64,000 nucleotides of DNA. Source: Cochliopodium minus. Taxonomy: Eukaryota > Discosea > Himatismenida > Cochliopodiidae. Positions 22,064-35,829 of this stretch are shown piece by piece. The stretch lies in the NCBI GenBank assembly GCA_024220525.1, contig JAMYWO010000046.1:35692-99691 (forward strand), given 5' to 3'. The notes under the pieces were generated by a model. The model did no database searches, had not been told where the DNA came from, and saw only the letters and a program-made list of their open reading frames with translations. Within the stretch, counting starts at the first letter, position 1. Each line of letters opens with the position of its first letter. Position numbers and translations under genes: made by a program.

Positions 22064-24667
22064 TTAAAGGATGACAGTTGGATCCATGATATTTTCAGAA
22101 ATTCCCTTATGAGGAAGAACTTTGGCACCATTAATATATACTTCATCAGAAACAGTGACATCTTCTCCAAGAACTGTACCATTCTCAATACGAACCCAAT
22201 TACCTTTTTTCAAAAAAAATATTTTTTTAATTTTATGATTTTTTTCGTTTTATTTTTTTCGTTTTATTTTTTTATTTTTTACCGATGACGCATTCCCAAC
22301 CAATAATACTTTTGTTGATCCATGCATAATTGTTGATGGTGGTTCCTCTTAAAATGGTGGTGTTGACAAGACGGACACCATTACCAATGACAACGTTTGG
22401 TCCAATAACAACATTAGGACCAAAACAACATCCCTCACCTTTTTTTTCAAAGAAATAAAAAATTTTTAATCAAAAAAATAAAAAAAATAAAAAATAAAAA
22501 AAATAAAAAATAAAAAAAAAAAAAATTTATTTAATTACCAACTTTAGCAGAAGGATCAATGATTACAGGACCGTGGATGTTACTTCCTTTTGCGAGAGAA
22601 GGATCGCTGATAGATTTCAAGTGGTTGAGATGTAAAGCCATCCCTGTCAAGTAGTCTGGAGGTTGCCCGATGTCCATCCAGTGTCCCTTGAGGTCCATTG
22701 CATACAAATTACCTTCTTCCGCCATCTTATTTTAAAAATTAAATTTTAAAATGAAAAATAAAAAAATAACAAAAACAAAAACAAAAAATAACAAAACAAA
22801 ACAAAATAAAAATATAAAATCAAAAAAAATCAAAAAATAAAATTAAAAAAATAATAGAAATTTTAAAATAAATAAAATATAAATAAAAAAATTAAATAAA
22901 AAAAATAAAATTAAAAAAATATTATAAAATATGAAATATAAAAACAAAGAAATAACAAAATATAACAAAAATTAAAAAATCAAAAAATAAAAAATAAAAA
23001 ATAAAAAATAATATAAAATATGAAAAATAAAATTATAAAAAATAAAATAAAAAATAAACAACAAAAAATAAAAAATAAAAATATAACAAAAATTAAAAAA
23101 TCAAAATAATTAAAAATTTTTACAACAGGAAAGATTGCTCTTTCGATAGAAGTAGGTTTTAGCTCTATTCTTTTAAGGATGGAAGGGTTAAAGATGTAGA
23201 TTCCCGCATTGATTCTGTTTCCCACATATTCTTGAGGCTTTTCGACAAAACGAGAGATTTTTCCTTGACTGTCATAAATTACAACTCCATATTTGCTTGG
23301 TTCTTCTACCTATTAAAATAAATTTTATTGAATGAAAAATGAATAAAATTATAAATAAATTTATAAAAAATTAAATCTAAAAATTTATCATTAGAAATAA
23401 ATTAAAAATATATTTTTAATAAATTAAAAATATAAAAAAATTAATCAAGTCATAACATAATTAATGAAAATAATAAATGTAAAGGAATTATAACAAAAAA
23501 TAAAAAGGAATTAATAAAAAATTAATTAAAGATGATTTTAATATCTAAATGAATGATAGAAACAATTTTTGTTGATTAAAAAAAAACAAAAAACACAAAA
23601 AATTAAAAACACAAAGAAATTGAAAGGGAAATTTAATTTAAAAATCAAAATATAATCAAAAAAAAAATTATAGAAAAAAATATTAAAAAAAAAATAAAAA
23701 AAAAAAAAGAATTAAAATTTATCAAAAAATAAAAAAGAGATTACCTTAGTAACCATGATAGTACCTTCCTTCGTGTGATTCTTGTGGAATTGCAACAACT
23801 CGGCGAAAGGATATTCACAAGTGATGTCGCTGTTCAAAACGAAGAAAGGATGCCCCTCCTCGTTGGAGAGGATTTCTCTGGCAAGTGCGAGAGGACCTGC
23901 TGTTCCCAACGGCTCGGTTTCTCTAGAGTATGTAATTTTCACATTCAACTGTTTGAAAAAAAAAAAAATTTGTCAGTAAAAAGAAAGGTATTCTTGAAAA
24001 AAAAAAATGTGGAATGAATTTTATTGATCTAATCAAATTGTGAATTTTATCATAATTTTATTTTTTATACTTCTTTTTTTTTCTATTGTGGTGAAATATT
24101 AATATTGGAGGTATAAAAATGATTGTATGACGTAATGATTTTAATCATCTATCTAATTTTTTTTATATTTTGAGATGGAAGAAGGATAATTTGGCTGATT
24201 CATCAAATGATCAAAAGGTAATTCCAATTATATAATTTGAATTCAAAAAAAAAATAATTGTTTGAGTATTGAACTCCAAGAAATAAAAAAACAAAATCAA
24301 AGTATTGATAAACAATATATAATCTTAATATAATGAATGCCATTCTTTAAAAATATAAATTTTTTTTTTTGTGATTACATTTTCCAAATCTTTCTCTAAT
24401 TCTCTTTTCATCAATTCTGGTTTATAATTTACAGCCAATACAACTTCTACCACTCCTACTTTGACAAGAGCTTCGATTTGATGTATTATCATTTTTTTGT
24501 TGATAAATTCAACCAATGGTTTAGGTACTGAAAGTGTCAATGGTCTCAATCCTGATCAAAGGAAGAATAAAAAATAGTGTTCAAAAATTTAACGTATAAA
24601 AAAATTTTATTTTGTATATCTCATTTTTACTTGTTCCAAATCCACCAACTAAAATCAATGCTTTCAT
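22064..24667 (-). CDS. GMPPB: Mannose-1-phosphate guanylyltransferase (GDP-mannose pyrophosphorylase)
   Basis: Makes GDP-mannose from mannose-1-phosphate and GTP in the cytosol, feeding N-glycans, O-mannosylation and GPI anchors. Seven or eight exons read: [12 protein letters not shown] joined to [16 protein letters not shown] (the nucleotide-binding G-x-G-T-R-L-R-P-L signature), [62 protein letters not shown], and C-terminal left-handed beta-helix hexapeptides ([20 protein letters not shown]). It ends MDPTVIL, as GMPPB normally does. Length and order match the family. The largest intron (about 23960-24360) and the one at 22740-23110 are A/T low-complexity. It shares a GPI/mannose theme with CWH43 at 43661, but they are not adjacent. 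Confidence 0.95.
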
Positions 24668-25114
24668 CTTTAATAAATATGTTCAAAAGGTGCTTTTTTT
24701 AAAATTTTTTTTTTTTAATTATTTTTTTTCGCTGTTTGAATTTGAATGTTTTTTCCAACTTTTCTTAATGATACTATTTTATTTGTCAATTTGATTCTGT
24801 TAAAAAAAAAAAATGACTCAGAAAGAGACTGTTATTTATTTTTATTTGAATTCCATTTTCAGATACCATCCATAAAAAGAAAAAATACACCAAAAATAAT
24901 ATAAAATAAAATTTTTTACTATATTTTTTCTTTGGAATGAGGAATATCAATCTGAATTAATTAATAATACCTTTAAATTATTGAATCATGTCATATGACA
25001 TTCAAAATTGAATAAATATATCAATCTAGGATTAATTTGTCAACATTTATTTGTTAAGAAATAACAAAAAAAAAAATTTGATTTTGAAAAAAAAAAAGAT
25101 TTAAAATTGACCAG
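24668..25114. other. Divergent intergenic region, GMPPB and ankyrin gene
   Basis: Holds the promoters of GMPPB (-) and the ankyrin gene (+). It contains T- and A-runs (24697-24730, 24801-24812, 25065-25097) and nothing else recognisable on either strand. Confidence 0.5.
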
Positions 25115-26625
25115 ATGGGAGTGAAACATTCAGAATTCATTAATGAATGCAAAAAGGAATCATTGGATTATGAAAGAATCAAGCTTTTCATAGAGAAGAA
25201 GGTAGATCTGAACTTTATTGATAACAAAATAGTTCTGAAGATGGACTATCCACTACATCTCATCTGCAAACATGAAGGGATAACAAAGGATATAATGAAA
25301 TTTATGATTGATAATAAAAGTGAAGTGAATACAGTGGATTCAAATGAACATCTTCCCTTGCATTATCTGTGTAAAAATAAGAGTATGAACTTCGAGATGA
25401 TAAAATTGCTGATTGATAGCAAATCTCATTTGGATGTGAGGGATAATACTGGATCAACACCCTTGCATCTTTTAGCAGGATCTGAATATAAAGAAGATAT
25501 AAGGGAAGGGATGAAATACATAATTGAAAACAAAGCAAATCTTAGCATCAAGGATAAAAATGAGAACAATACCTTGCATATTTTTTGCAACAGTAAACAA
25601 TTGGGTAAAATATTATTGATTTAAATTGGATTTAACAAAAATTTTATTTATTTCAAATTTTAATTAAATTAATATTCAATAAATTATAATTTAAAATTTA
25701 AATTTAATCTCAGCATCTTTTAATATCTAAAATTTTTTATTTTTATTTTCAAACAAAGATCTAGGAATAGTTGCTATTTTACTACACAACAAATGTTCAG
25801 TGAATTCGAGGAACAAACAAAATTTCTCACCACTAAATATGCTGTGCCAACTAGAAGAGACTCCAGTGGAGATAATAAAACATCTCATCCAAAAAAACGC
25901 AAATATGAACGAACAAAAACAAAACGTCGAGTATCCACATTACAGTCTTCTCCAAAAATACAATTTCAACTTTGATTTATTCAAATTTATGGTAGAATAC
26001 AACGCAGATCTCAATTTACCTTCTGACAGAAAAAAAGATGCTCTCCGTTATTATTTTTATTACAAAAGTGATATTAAATTGGAGGTCATCAAATTTTTCG
26101 TTAGAAAAAAGGCAGATTTAAATTCTGTGAATGATAGCGGTTTTACTCCTCTATTTTATTTCTTCCAGAAAAAAAACACAGATCCACATATCCTCAGGTA
26201 TTTACTTAATTCTGGTGCCCTTTTGACTATTCCTACCGTAACAGCTCCTCAGGTCCCTTCTCTTAAATTTTTTGACGAGAAAAATCTCATAGTTTTGTTG
26301 TCGCATCCTCATTACAATTTTGAGTTTGTTGGTCCTTTAAAAAATTTTGAATCATTAGTTAAAGAATATAAAAAAGGTTTTATTTTTATTTTTACTTTAT
26401 TTTTTTTTACAAATTTCTTTAACAGGAAAACTTTGGAATATTGAAAGACATATTTTCTTTGTTAAATTATTTCGAAAAGTAGTTCATCAAGTTGTTCTTT
26501 CTTTGAAAATTTTTTCAAGAGAAAATTCTTTTTTGATTCCAAAGCCTCTCATTTTGATTATTATTAGGCATGTTTTACTTTCAATGCAAAACTTTAGAAC
26601 CAAAAAAATAACTTTAAAGTTTTAA
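25115..26625 (+). CDS. Ankyrin-repeat protein with shared C-terminal module
   Basis: Three exons (25115-25604, 25759-about 26375, about 26426-26625) in phase 1. Seven or eight ankyrin repeats are visible, for instance DYPLHLICKHEGITKDIMKF, HLPLHYLCKNKSMNFEMIKL, STPLHLLAGSEYKEDIREGM and GFTPLFYFFQKKNTDPHILR, each followed by a K/N-rich S-x-V/L-D/N turn. The final exon leaves the ankyrin pattern: KLWNIERHIFF, then LIPKPLILIIIRHVL. That tail is shared with the RCC1, kelch and other ankyrin proteins in the window. It has no signal peptide or membrane segment. The ankyrins probably recruit a ligand; the tail may couple to another complex. Confidence 0.85.
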
Positions 26626-26956
26626 AATGTTGTAAAAATAGAAAGAGATTTAAAAATAAATTTTTTAAAAAATTCTTTTTCTCAATTAATTTACAACCAC
26701 TTTAATTCTTCTTTTCTAATCGTAGAATATAAAATTTTACAAAAGTTTCATTACGATCATATCTAATTATAATTTTCAGAAACTAGAAGAGAAATTTTGA
26801 TTTTTTGATAGTACAAACTTTTCTTTTTGTTTTTATATTTTGAATTTTACTTACAAACTTCTTTCTGTGACACTTTAAAAGTTGGAAAACTTGTTTTTCT
26901 TTCAACAAAAAAATCAATTAATCTTTGTTCAATAAAAAAAAAAAAATAAAAAAAAT
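26626..26956. other. Intergenic, tandem genes
   Basis: Spacer between the ankyrin gene stop and the cathepsin D-like start. AT-rich with an A-run directly before the ATG at 26957. No gene or repeat is recognisable. Confidence 0.5.
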
Positions 26957-29493
<2,537 letters not shown>

Positions 29494-29733
29494 AAAAAAA
29501 ACCTTTTTTTTTTAATTTGCTAATAAAAGAATTTATTTCCAAAAAAAACTTTTTTTTTTTTAAAACTTTTTTTATTTTTGAAATCTTTTTATTTTGAGTA
29601 ATAAATCAATTTGAGGATGAAAATTATCAAAAAGATTAGAGAAAAGAAGAAAATAGAGAACCCTCGATTACATCTACGTCTCTCATTCCTAATAGAAAGT
29701 TTTTTGAAAAAAAAATTAAAAAAAAAAAAAGTT

Positions 29734-30443
29734 TTACATTATTGTTTCTTCTTGGCTTGCAACATAACCTGATCTTATGTTCAATAATTGATCATTTTGG
29801 TTGACATTAATTGTGCTTTTTCTCTTCACTTCTTCGTATGCCTCTTTGAGAAGTTCCGAATTTTTAGATTTGATGCAAACAAAATGATCTTTTAAAATTA
29901 AATCAATCAAAAAAAAAATTAATGTTTTTCTTTGATTACTTTTCCCTTTTGCAAAGAATTTTATCCTGTATTTATTTGGATCATCATTCAAAGGAATGAA
30001 AAATTCTTTCATCTCTGATTTTAAATTAAATGAGGTTCTCATTATCTCTGGTATATAAAAAATTTTATCTTGTTAATATAAACTATAATAAAAAAATTTA
30101 AATATTCAAAACCTTTTTGATCTTCTTCCATAGAAATATTACATTTATGTCCGTCTATTATAATTCTTACATTTCCTTTGAAAGATGGTTCTGATTTATA
30201 ATTGTCTAAGCTATTTTCAAAAAAAAAATGATTTTAACAATTTGAAAGAAAAATTTAGTTGAATAAGCAAAAAAGAGAATATAATACTTGAAACCCAACA
30301 AGTTTTTTTCTATTAATTCATTTCCAAAGGATTCTTTAATCAAATATTGCTTTCATAATGAAAAATAATTAAATTTGGTTGAATAAATACATTTTTATTT
30401 TATCTTATACATCTCTTTCTTCCATTTCTATTTGAGTCTCCAT
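29734..30443 (-). CDS. PH-like domain paralogue, soluble form
   Basis: Minus-strand exons give MTETQIEME-type N-terminus (METQIEMEERD), then SFGNELIEKNLLGFK, GNVRIIIDGHKCNISMEE, DDPNKYRIKFFAKGK and DHFVCIKSKNSELLKEAYEE. Each block matches the plus-strand gene starting at 30721 exon by exon, so the two are inverted, head-to-head paralogues. An in-frame ATG at 30464 is an alternative start; 30443 matches the paralogue. The alternating strands ending in an amphipathic helix (SELLKEAYEEVKRK) look like a PH-type fold, but I cannot assign a known subfamily. Unlike its partner it stops after the linker and lacks the Cys-rich two-helix membrane tail. Confidence 0.7.
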
Positions 30444-30720
30444 CCTACGTTGTAGCGTTAACATTTATTTCTATTTATAAAATTTTTAAATTTTTTTTTA
30501 AATTTTATTTATTTATCAAAGAATTCTTCTTTTCATTTTTTAAAATGATATGATAATTTAATTTAAAGGTTTGCAAAAATTTGATTATTAGCAGGCAATA
30601 TTTCATGGATCAAAAAATAATATGTAAATCCCAACTAGTTGGAGTAAGATTTTTTTAAAATATCAAAAATTATAAATATAAAAAAATTAATTATAAAAAA
30701 ATTACTCTATAAAATAAGAA

Positions 30721-31892
30721 ATGGATACACAAATTGAAATGGAAGAAAGAGAAGTAATTTTTATTGATTTTATTTTTTAAAAGAAATTATTTTTTTTTAT
30801 GGAAGCAATTTTTAGTAGATCATTCTTTTGGATATGAATTGAAGCAAGAGCATTTGTTTGGGTTTAAGTAGATCTTTATTTTTAAATTTATTTAAGAATT
30901 AAAATCCTTTCTTAAATTTAATAATTAATTTAAAGAGCAGAAAATTTTAAAGAAGAACCTTTTTTCCAAGGAAATGTGAGAATTCTCATTGAAGGAACGA
31001 AATGTAAAATTAGTCTGGAAGAATACCAAATTGGTAAAATTTTATAATTTCTTTTCATTTTTTACAAAAATTTACTTTCTTTAAAGAATTATACAGAAGC
31101 ACATTTGATATCATTTTGGAGTTGAATGCAAATTTTACACCATTAATGGATGATAAAAATAAATATAAATTAAAATTTAATAATGGAGAGAAAGGTAAAA
31201 AAAATATTATCCAATACCTTTAAATGATTCATCAAACATCGGTTTATACTTTATATTTTATTCTTTTTTTAAATATTATAGATCTTCTTGTTTGTATCAA
31301 ATCATCAAATTCTGAAATTCTCCAAGAGGTACACAAAGAACTGAAAAGAATTAATTCTATTGGTTTGGATAGAAATGATAGAAACATTGAGGGAGGGAAT
31401 GCAAATACTCAACTGGTAAATCACAGAAGTGAATATAGTCCTTCTCGCCAAAATTTCAATGAGAGAGGTAATTCTGGTCAAGTGGGAGATTCATGTAGAT
31501 GTAATGTTTCAAAAAAAATTTTTAACACAAAATAATAACAAATTTAAAGTATATGGTTACGCGTAAGTTAAATTTTTTTTTTTTAAATCATTTTTTTTTT
31601 GATTTTTTTTTTGATTTAAACAGTTGCGTTGGATGCCTTTTATTTTGGCCTGTTGCTATTTGTGGTGCATGTCAGGCTCATAATATGATGGATAGAATGG
31701 ACAATAATGACCCTGAGTATGGTTGTGTTAGGTAATTAAATTTAAAATTTTTTTAAATAATAAAGTTTTTTTTCTTTTTTTTTTGTCTTAATAAATAGTT
31801 GTGCATTTTTCCTAAATATTGTGGTTATCATTCTGGGTATCTTCTCGACATTTTATGTTATATATTACTTGACAAGTTCTCCAAAGTATTAG
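30721..31892 (+). CDS. PH-like domain protein with Cys-rich C-terminal membrane hairpin
   Basis: Starts MDTQIEMEERE, then HSFGYELKQEHLFGFK, GNVRILIEGTKCKISLEEYQ, STFDIILELNANFTPLMDDK and DLLVCIKSSNSEILQEVHKE. A hydrophilic linker (about 31345-31530) follows. Two small last exons encode ACVGCLLFWPVAICGACQA, then NNDPEYGCVSCAFFLNIVV and ILGIFSTFYVIYYLTSSPKY: two hydrophobic helices with Cys on both sides, so a tail-anchored or hairpin membrane protein whose juxtamembrane Cys could be acylated. No family is recognised. The divergent paralogue at 29734-30443 lacks this tail, and the 277-bp gap between them must hold both promoters. Confidence 0.75.
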
Positions 31893-32003
31893 ATTAAATC
31901 ATGCAAATTAAAAACTTTTGAATAAACAAGATTGTTTGAGAAAATCTAGTTCTCATTTTTTGTTTTTTATAAATCTTGCTTTCCAAGAAAAATAAATAAA
32001 AAA

Positions 32004-35000
32004 ATGGCAAGCAATTCTTATAGTGTAAAAAAAAAAAAAAAATATATTTTCAGTTATTTATATAAACATCAATCATATCCCATCCTATTCAAATTATAAT
32101 AGGTGGAATATGCCAAATCTGCAAGAGCAAAATGTAAAGGAGCAGGATGTGAAGAAAAAACGATGGAAAAAGGAACATTAAGATTGGGAAAGCATTTTGA
32201 TTCTGATTTCCATAAAGAGGGTAAATATAGCCACATCTATATTTTTTTTTTTGCTTTTATTTTTGGGGGATATCAAATATTTTAATAACATCTCTATCCT
32301 TGGATTTTGATTCAAAAAAAAAATAATGATATTACATTGTCTTTGTTTTGTTGATAAATCCAAATTCAAATATATTTAAATAATATAGGTGGAAAGGGAA
32401 CAAATTGGTAAAAAAATTTAAAAAGATGATTAAGAATGCATTCAATTACACATTCATATAATATATCCATTTCAATATCCTAAGGTATAATCCACATTTC
32501 TAAATTATAATTTAATAAAAACTATTTCTATTGATACAAGGTATCATCCCACATGCTTTTTCAACCACCTCAAAAGAGCAAGAACTGCGAAGAAGGTGGA
32601 GAGTTTGGATGATCTTGAGGGTATAGAGACAATCAACGAGGAGGACACAAAGATGCTGAATGAGCTGATGAACAATACTGAAAAACCAAAAACAACCAAA
32701 AAGAAAAGTAAAGAAAAAAAAACTTTGAACTTATTTTAAACACATATGATTTTATTTAAAGATTGTTTTTATTTTTAGATGTTTTATTTTATTTTATAAA
32801 TTTTAAAACATTAAATTTTGTTTTATATTTATAATTATCTTCATTTCATATTCTTCTCAAAATAATTTTGATAGATTATTTATATTAAATTATCATTTTT
32901 TTTTTTTGAAAGATGACGCTCCTAAAAAAGAAACAACAAAAAAACCAACTACCAAAAAAGTATCATCACCAAAAAAAGAGAAAGAAGAAATCCGAATCGA
33001 GAAAATCGAAAGCAACAAAAAAAATAACACCAAACTCAATTTTAATAACAATAATAACATCAATATGAGCAATAACAATAAAAAAAGAGAAAGAGAAGAC
33101 AAATTAGAAGATGATATTATTTGGATAGAACCTTTAGAGCAAGAAAAGTTCAAACAAAAAAAATATTATATAGGTGATGGGTAAATTCAATTAGTTATTT
33201 TCAATTTTCAATTTTTTATTATTTAATTTTTATTTTTTTATTTTTTGTAATTTTAATTCATTATTATTTTTTTTTTTTAAAAAAATCTATAATAGGCAAA
33301 CCCTTGTCTTGGGAAGAAACGATCTCTCTGTAGATGAAAAAAGAATAAGCAAACGGGCTCTTTTGTTTAAAAACAACGCAGGGAGAATCTATGTCGAAAC
33401 AGTAAACAAAATAAAAATTTTGAAAATTTTTAAAAAAAATATAAAGTTAAAATAAAAATATGAAAATTTTTAAAATAAATAAAAAAATAAAATAAAAAAA
33501 AAATAAATAATAAAAATGTAAAATTTAAAATATAAAGTTTAAAAAAATATAAAATTTTTTAAAAATGTAATAAAAAATAAAATAAAAAAATAAAAAATAT
33601 TATTTTTCGAAGCAATCTACAAATCCAACACAATTGGAAAGAAAGATGAAGAGAAGAAAGTTGGTGAAGGGAAAGAGTTACGAGCTGAGAAACGGAGACA
33701 AACTCACTTTGTTGGTCGACTTGTATCCCCTCATCTTCCATTCTCCTGTTTCCAAGAAGAGAAAAGTTGAAGATGACAACAAAGAGAAGAGTAAAAGTAA
33801 AAAACAATTCAAAAAATTAAAATATAAATTAAAAATAAAATAAAAATAAAAATAAAATAAATTTTTCATAAAATTTTTTTTTAGTTAGTGACATTGTTTC
33901 AAAAATAAGAAATAATGAAAAAAGTATCAATGACTCTTCAAGCAAAAAAAGCGTGAGTCCTCCTCCAAAAAAGAAGATCCTGAGCCAAATATCCGAATCA
34001 AGTGAAGAGTTTCCCGACAACATATTTTCGAGCAATAAAAACAAAAATGAGATTGTACAAAAAAAAAAAAAATTATTTAAAATTTATTTAAAATTTTCTT
34101 ATATTTTTTTTTAAAATTTATTAATTTTAAATAATTTTCCTATTTTAATTCAATAGTTCTTTTAAATATTTTTAATTTTTGTTTGAATATTTCATTCATT
34201 ATTTCTAGTCTAATTTTAATTTTTATTTTTATTGTTTTGATTTTGATTTTTTTTATTTTTATTTTATAATATTTTTTCCTTTAGAAAAATGTAGAACCAA
34301 TCCACAAAAAATCATCTTTTTCAAAAAAAGATATTGAAGAAATTCCTAATAATAATAACAATAACAACAATAACAACATAATAAAAATTAACACGAGCAT
34401 TATTAGTAACAATAATGACAGTGATAGTGATGATTACAATGACATAGAAAAACTTCTCGAAAACAAAAACAAAAAAAATTCTTCCTCTTCTCTTTCAAAG
34501 AAACTTAGCAACAATGAGATGGGCATTGCTGAAACTAAAAATGTCCCCAAACAAAATTCTAATTCTTCTAAACTCGAAAAGAAGTTTTCTAAAGACATTC
34601 AAGGTAAACTTTTTTAAAAATGTTGAAATTTAAAAATCAAATAAAAATAAAAAAATTAAAAATTATAAAAATAAAAATGAAAATAAAAATAAAAAAAAAT
34701 TAATTATAAAAATAAAAATAAATGACAAAAAGAGAAATTGATTTTATAAAAAATAAATAAAATTATTCAAAAAATAAAAAAACAAAAATAAGTTTAGAAA
34801 AAAAGATAAATTAATTTTAAAAAAAAAATGTGAATAATTTAAATAATATTTAAATGGGAATAATTTAATTTAAATTAAGAAATCAAAAAACAAGCTCCCA
34901 AAAAACAATCTGTCAAAAAAAACCCTCCAAAAAGAAAGAAAAAAAACAAAAACATGGAAGATGACGATGAAGACGATGAAGAAGGAGATTATGACGACTA

Positions 35001-35141
35001 CACTGGCCTAGAGAGAAAATCAGAGGAGGATGAGTCTGTTGGTTCTTTGGAGGACTTTATTGAGAAGAAACAAAGGACTAGTGTTGGAGACAAAGATGGA
35101 GAATTTATTCCAGTAGACGACGAAGACGAGGAAGATGAAAT
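32004..35141 (+). CDS. zf-PARP + FHA DNA-break-response type protein (3' end uncertain)
   Basis: Starts MASNSYS, spliced to VEYAKSARAKCKGAGCEEK. The zinc finger continues as KGTLRLGKHFDSDFHKEG, GKGTNW and YHPTCFFNHLKRAR, the PARP-type (C-C-H-C) finger that recognises DNA breaks in PARP1 and DNA ligase III. After a Lys/Asn-rich linker, TLVLGRNDLSVDEKRISKRA, YVETQSTNPTQLER and YELRNGDKLTLLVD form an FHA domain of the PNKP/aprataxin/APLF sort (LGR, S-x-R, NPT, L-x-x-G-D), which in those proteins binds CK2-phosphorylated XRCC1/XRCC4. A long low-complexity tail follows, ending in a strongly acidic region (34954-35140). No kinase, phosphatase or ligase domain is seen. The true 3' end is probably lost at the junction after 35141. 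Confidence 0.8.
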
Positions 35142-35241
35142 GTATTTTTTAAATGAATTTTTTATTTAATATTTTTTTTATTTTTTTTATTGTTTTGTTT
35201 TTTTTATTTTTTATTTTTTATTTTTATTTTACTTTAAAAAG

Positions 35242-35763
35242 GGCGTGTCATGGGAGATGTTGCAGTATCAAGAGCTTTGGGAGATTGCCAATACTCTCCT
35301 TTTGTTTCCAACGAACCTTTCGACAGTCCAGAACAAGAGAAAAACGATCCATTCATCCTATACCAAGGTGATTTTTTGATTATTGGTTGTGATGGGGTAA
35401 AAAAAAAATTAAAAAATTTAAAAAATAATTTAAATTGTCAATTTATATTTTTTTTATTTTTCATTAATTTATTTTATTTATTTTTTTTCAATTAATTTTT
35501 TTTTTAAACAGATTTGGGATGAAATGAGTGATTTGGAAGCTGTTACTTTTGTTCATAAATATTTGGAGAATGGAGGTGAGAGAAAAAATTGTGCGGCTGC
35601 TTTGAGAGACTTTGCTTTCAGTTTGGGTAGCAGAGATAATATCAGTGCTATCGTTGTTTTTTATGATCAATTAGATCAAGATCCTAACAAACTTAGCAAT
35701 AGTGGGAGTGGTCATAACAACAGCAATAATACTGTTTTTTCAACCAAAAGATACAGCAAATAA
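35242..35763 (+). CDS. PP2C-type Ser/Thr phosphatase, C-terminal half only
   Basis: Two exons (35242-35396, 35512-35763) encode RVMGDVAVSRALGDCQYSPF, GDFLIIGCDGIWDEMSDLEA, and FSLGSRDNISAIVVF. These are the late PP2C motifs with metal-binding Asp in CDG and in RDN. The N-terminal half with the DGH/GD metal-binding motifs is absent anywhere upstream. The first exon needs a phase-1 donor, but the preceding exon of the zf-PARP/FHA gene ends in phase 2 at 35141; splicing them reads the wrong frame and hits a stop at about 35371. This is therefore a fragment of a different gene. It ends 67 bp from the convergent THADA gene. Confidence 0.85.
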
Positions 35764-35829
35764 AAACAATATAAAATATATAATAATAAAAATAAATATT
35801 TAATTATAAATTTTCAAAAACTTTTTTTT

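Noticed and set aside
35242-35763. Genuine FHA-PP2C fusion protein
   Set aside because: The exon phases are incompatible across the junction and both domains are incomplete, so I do not call it a fusion.
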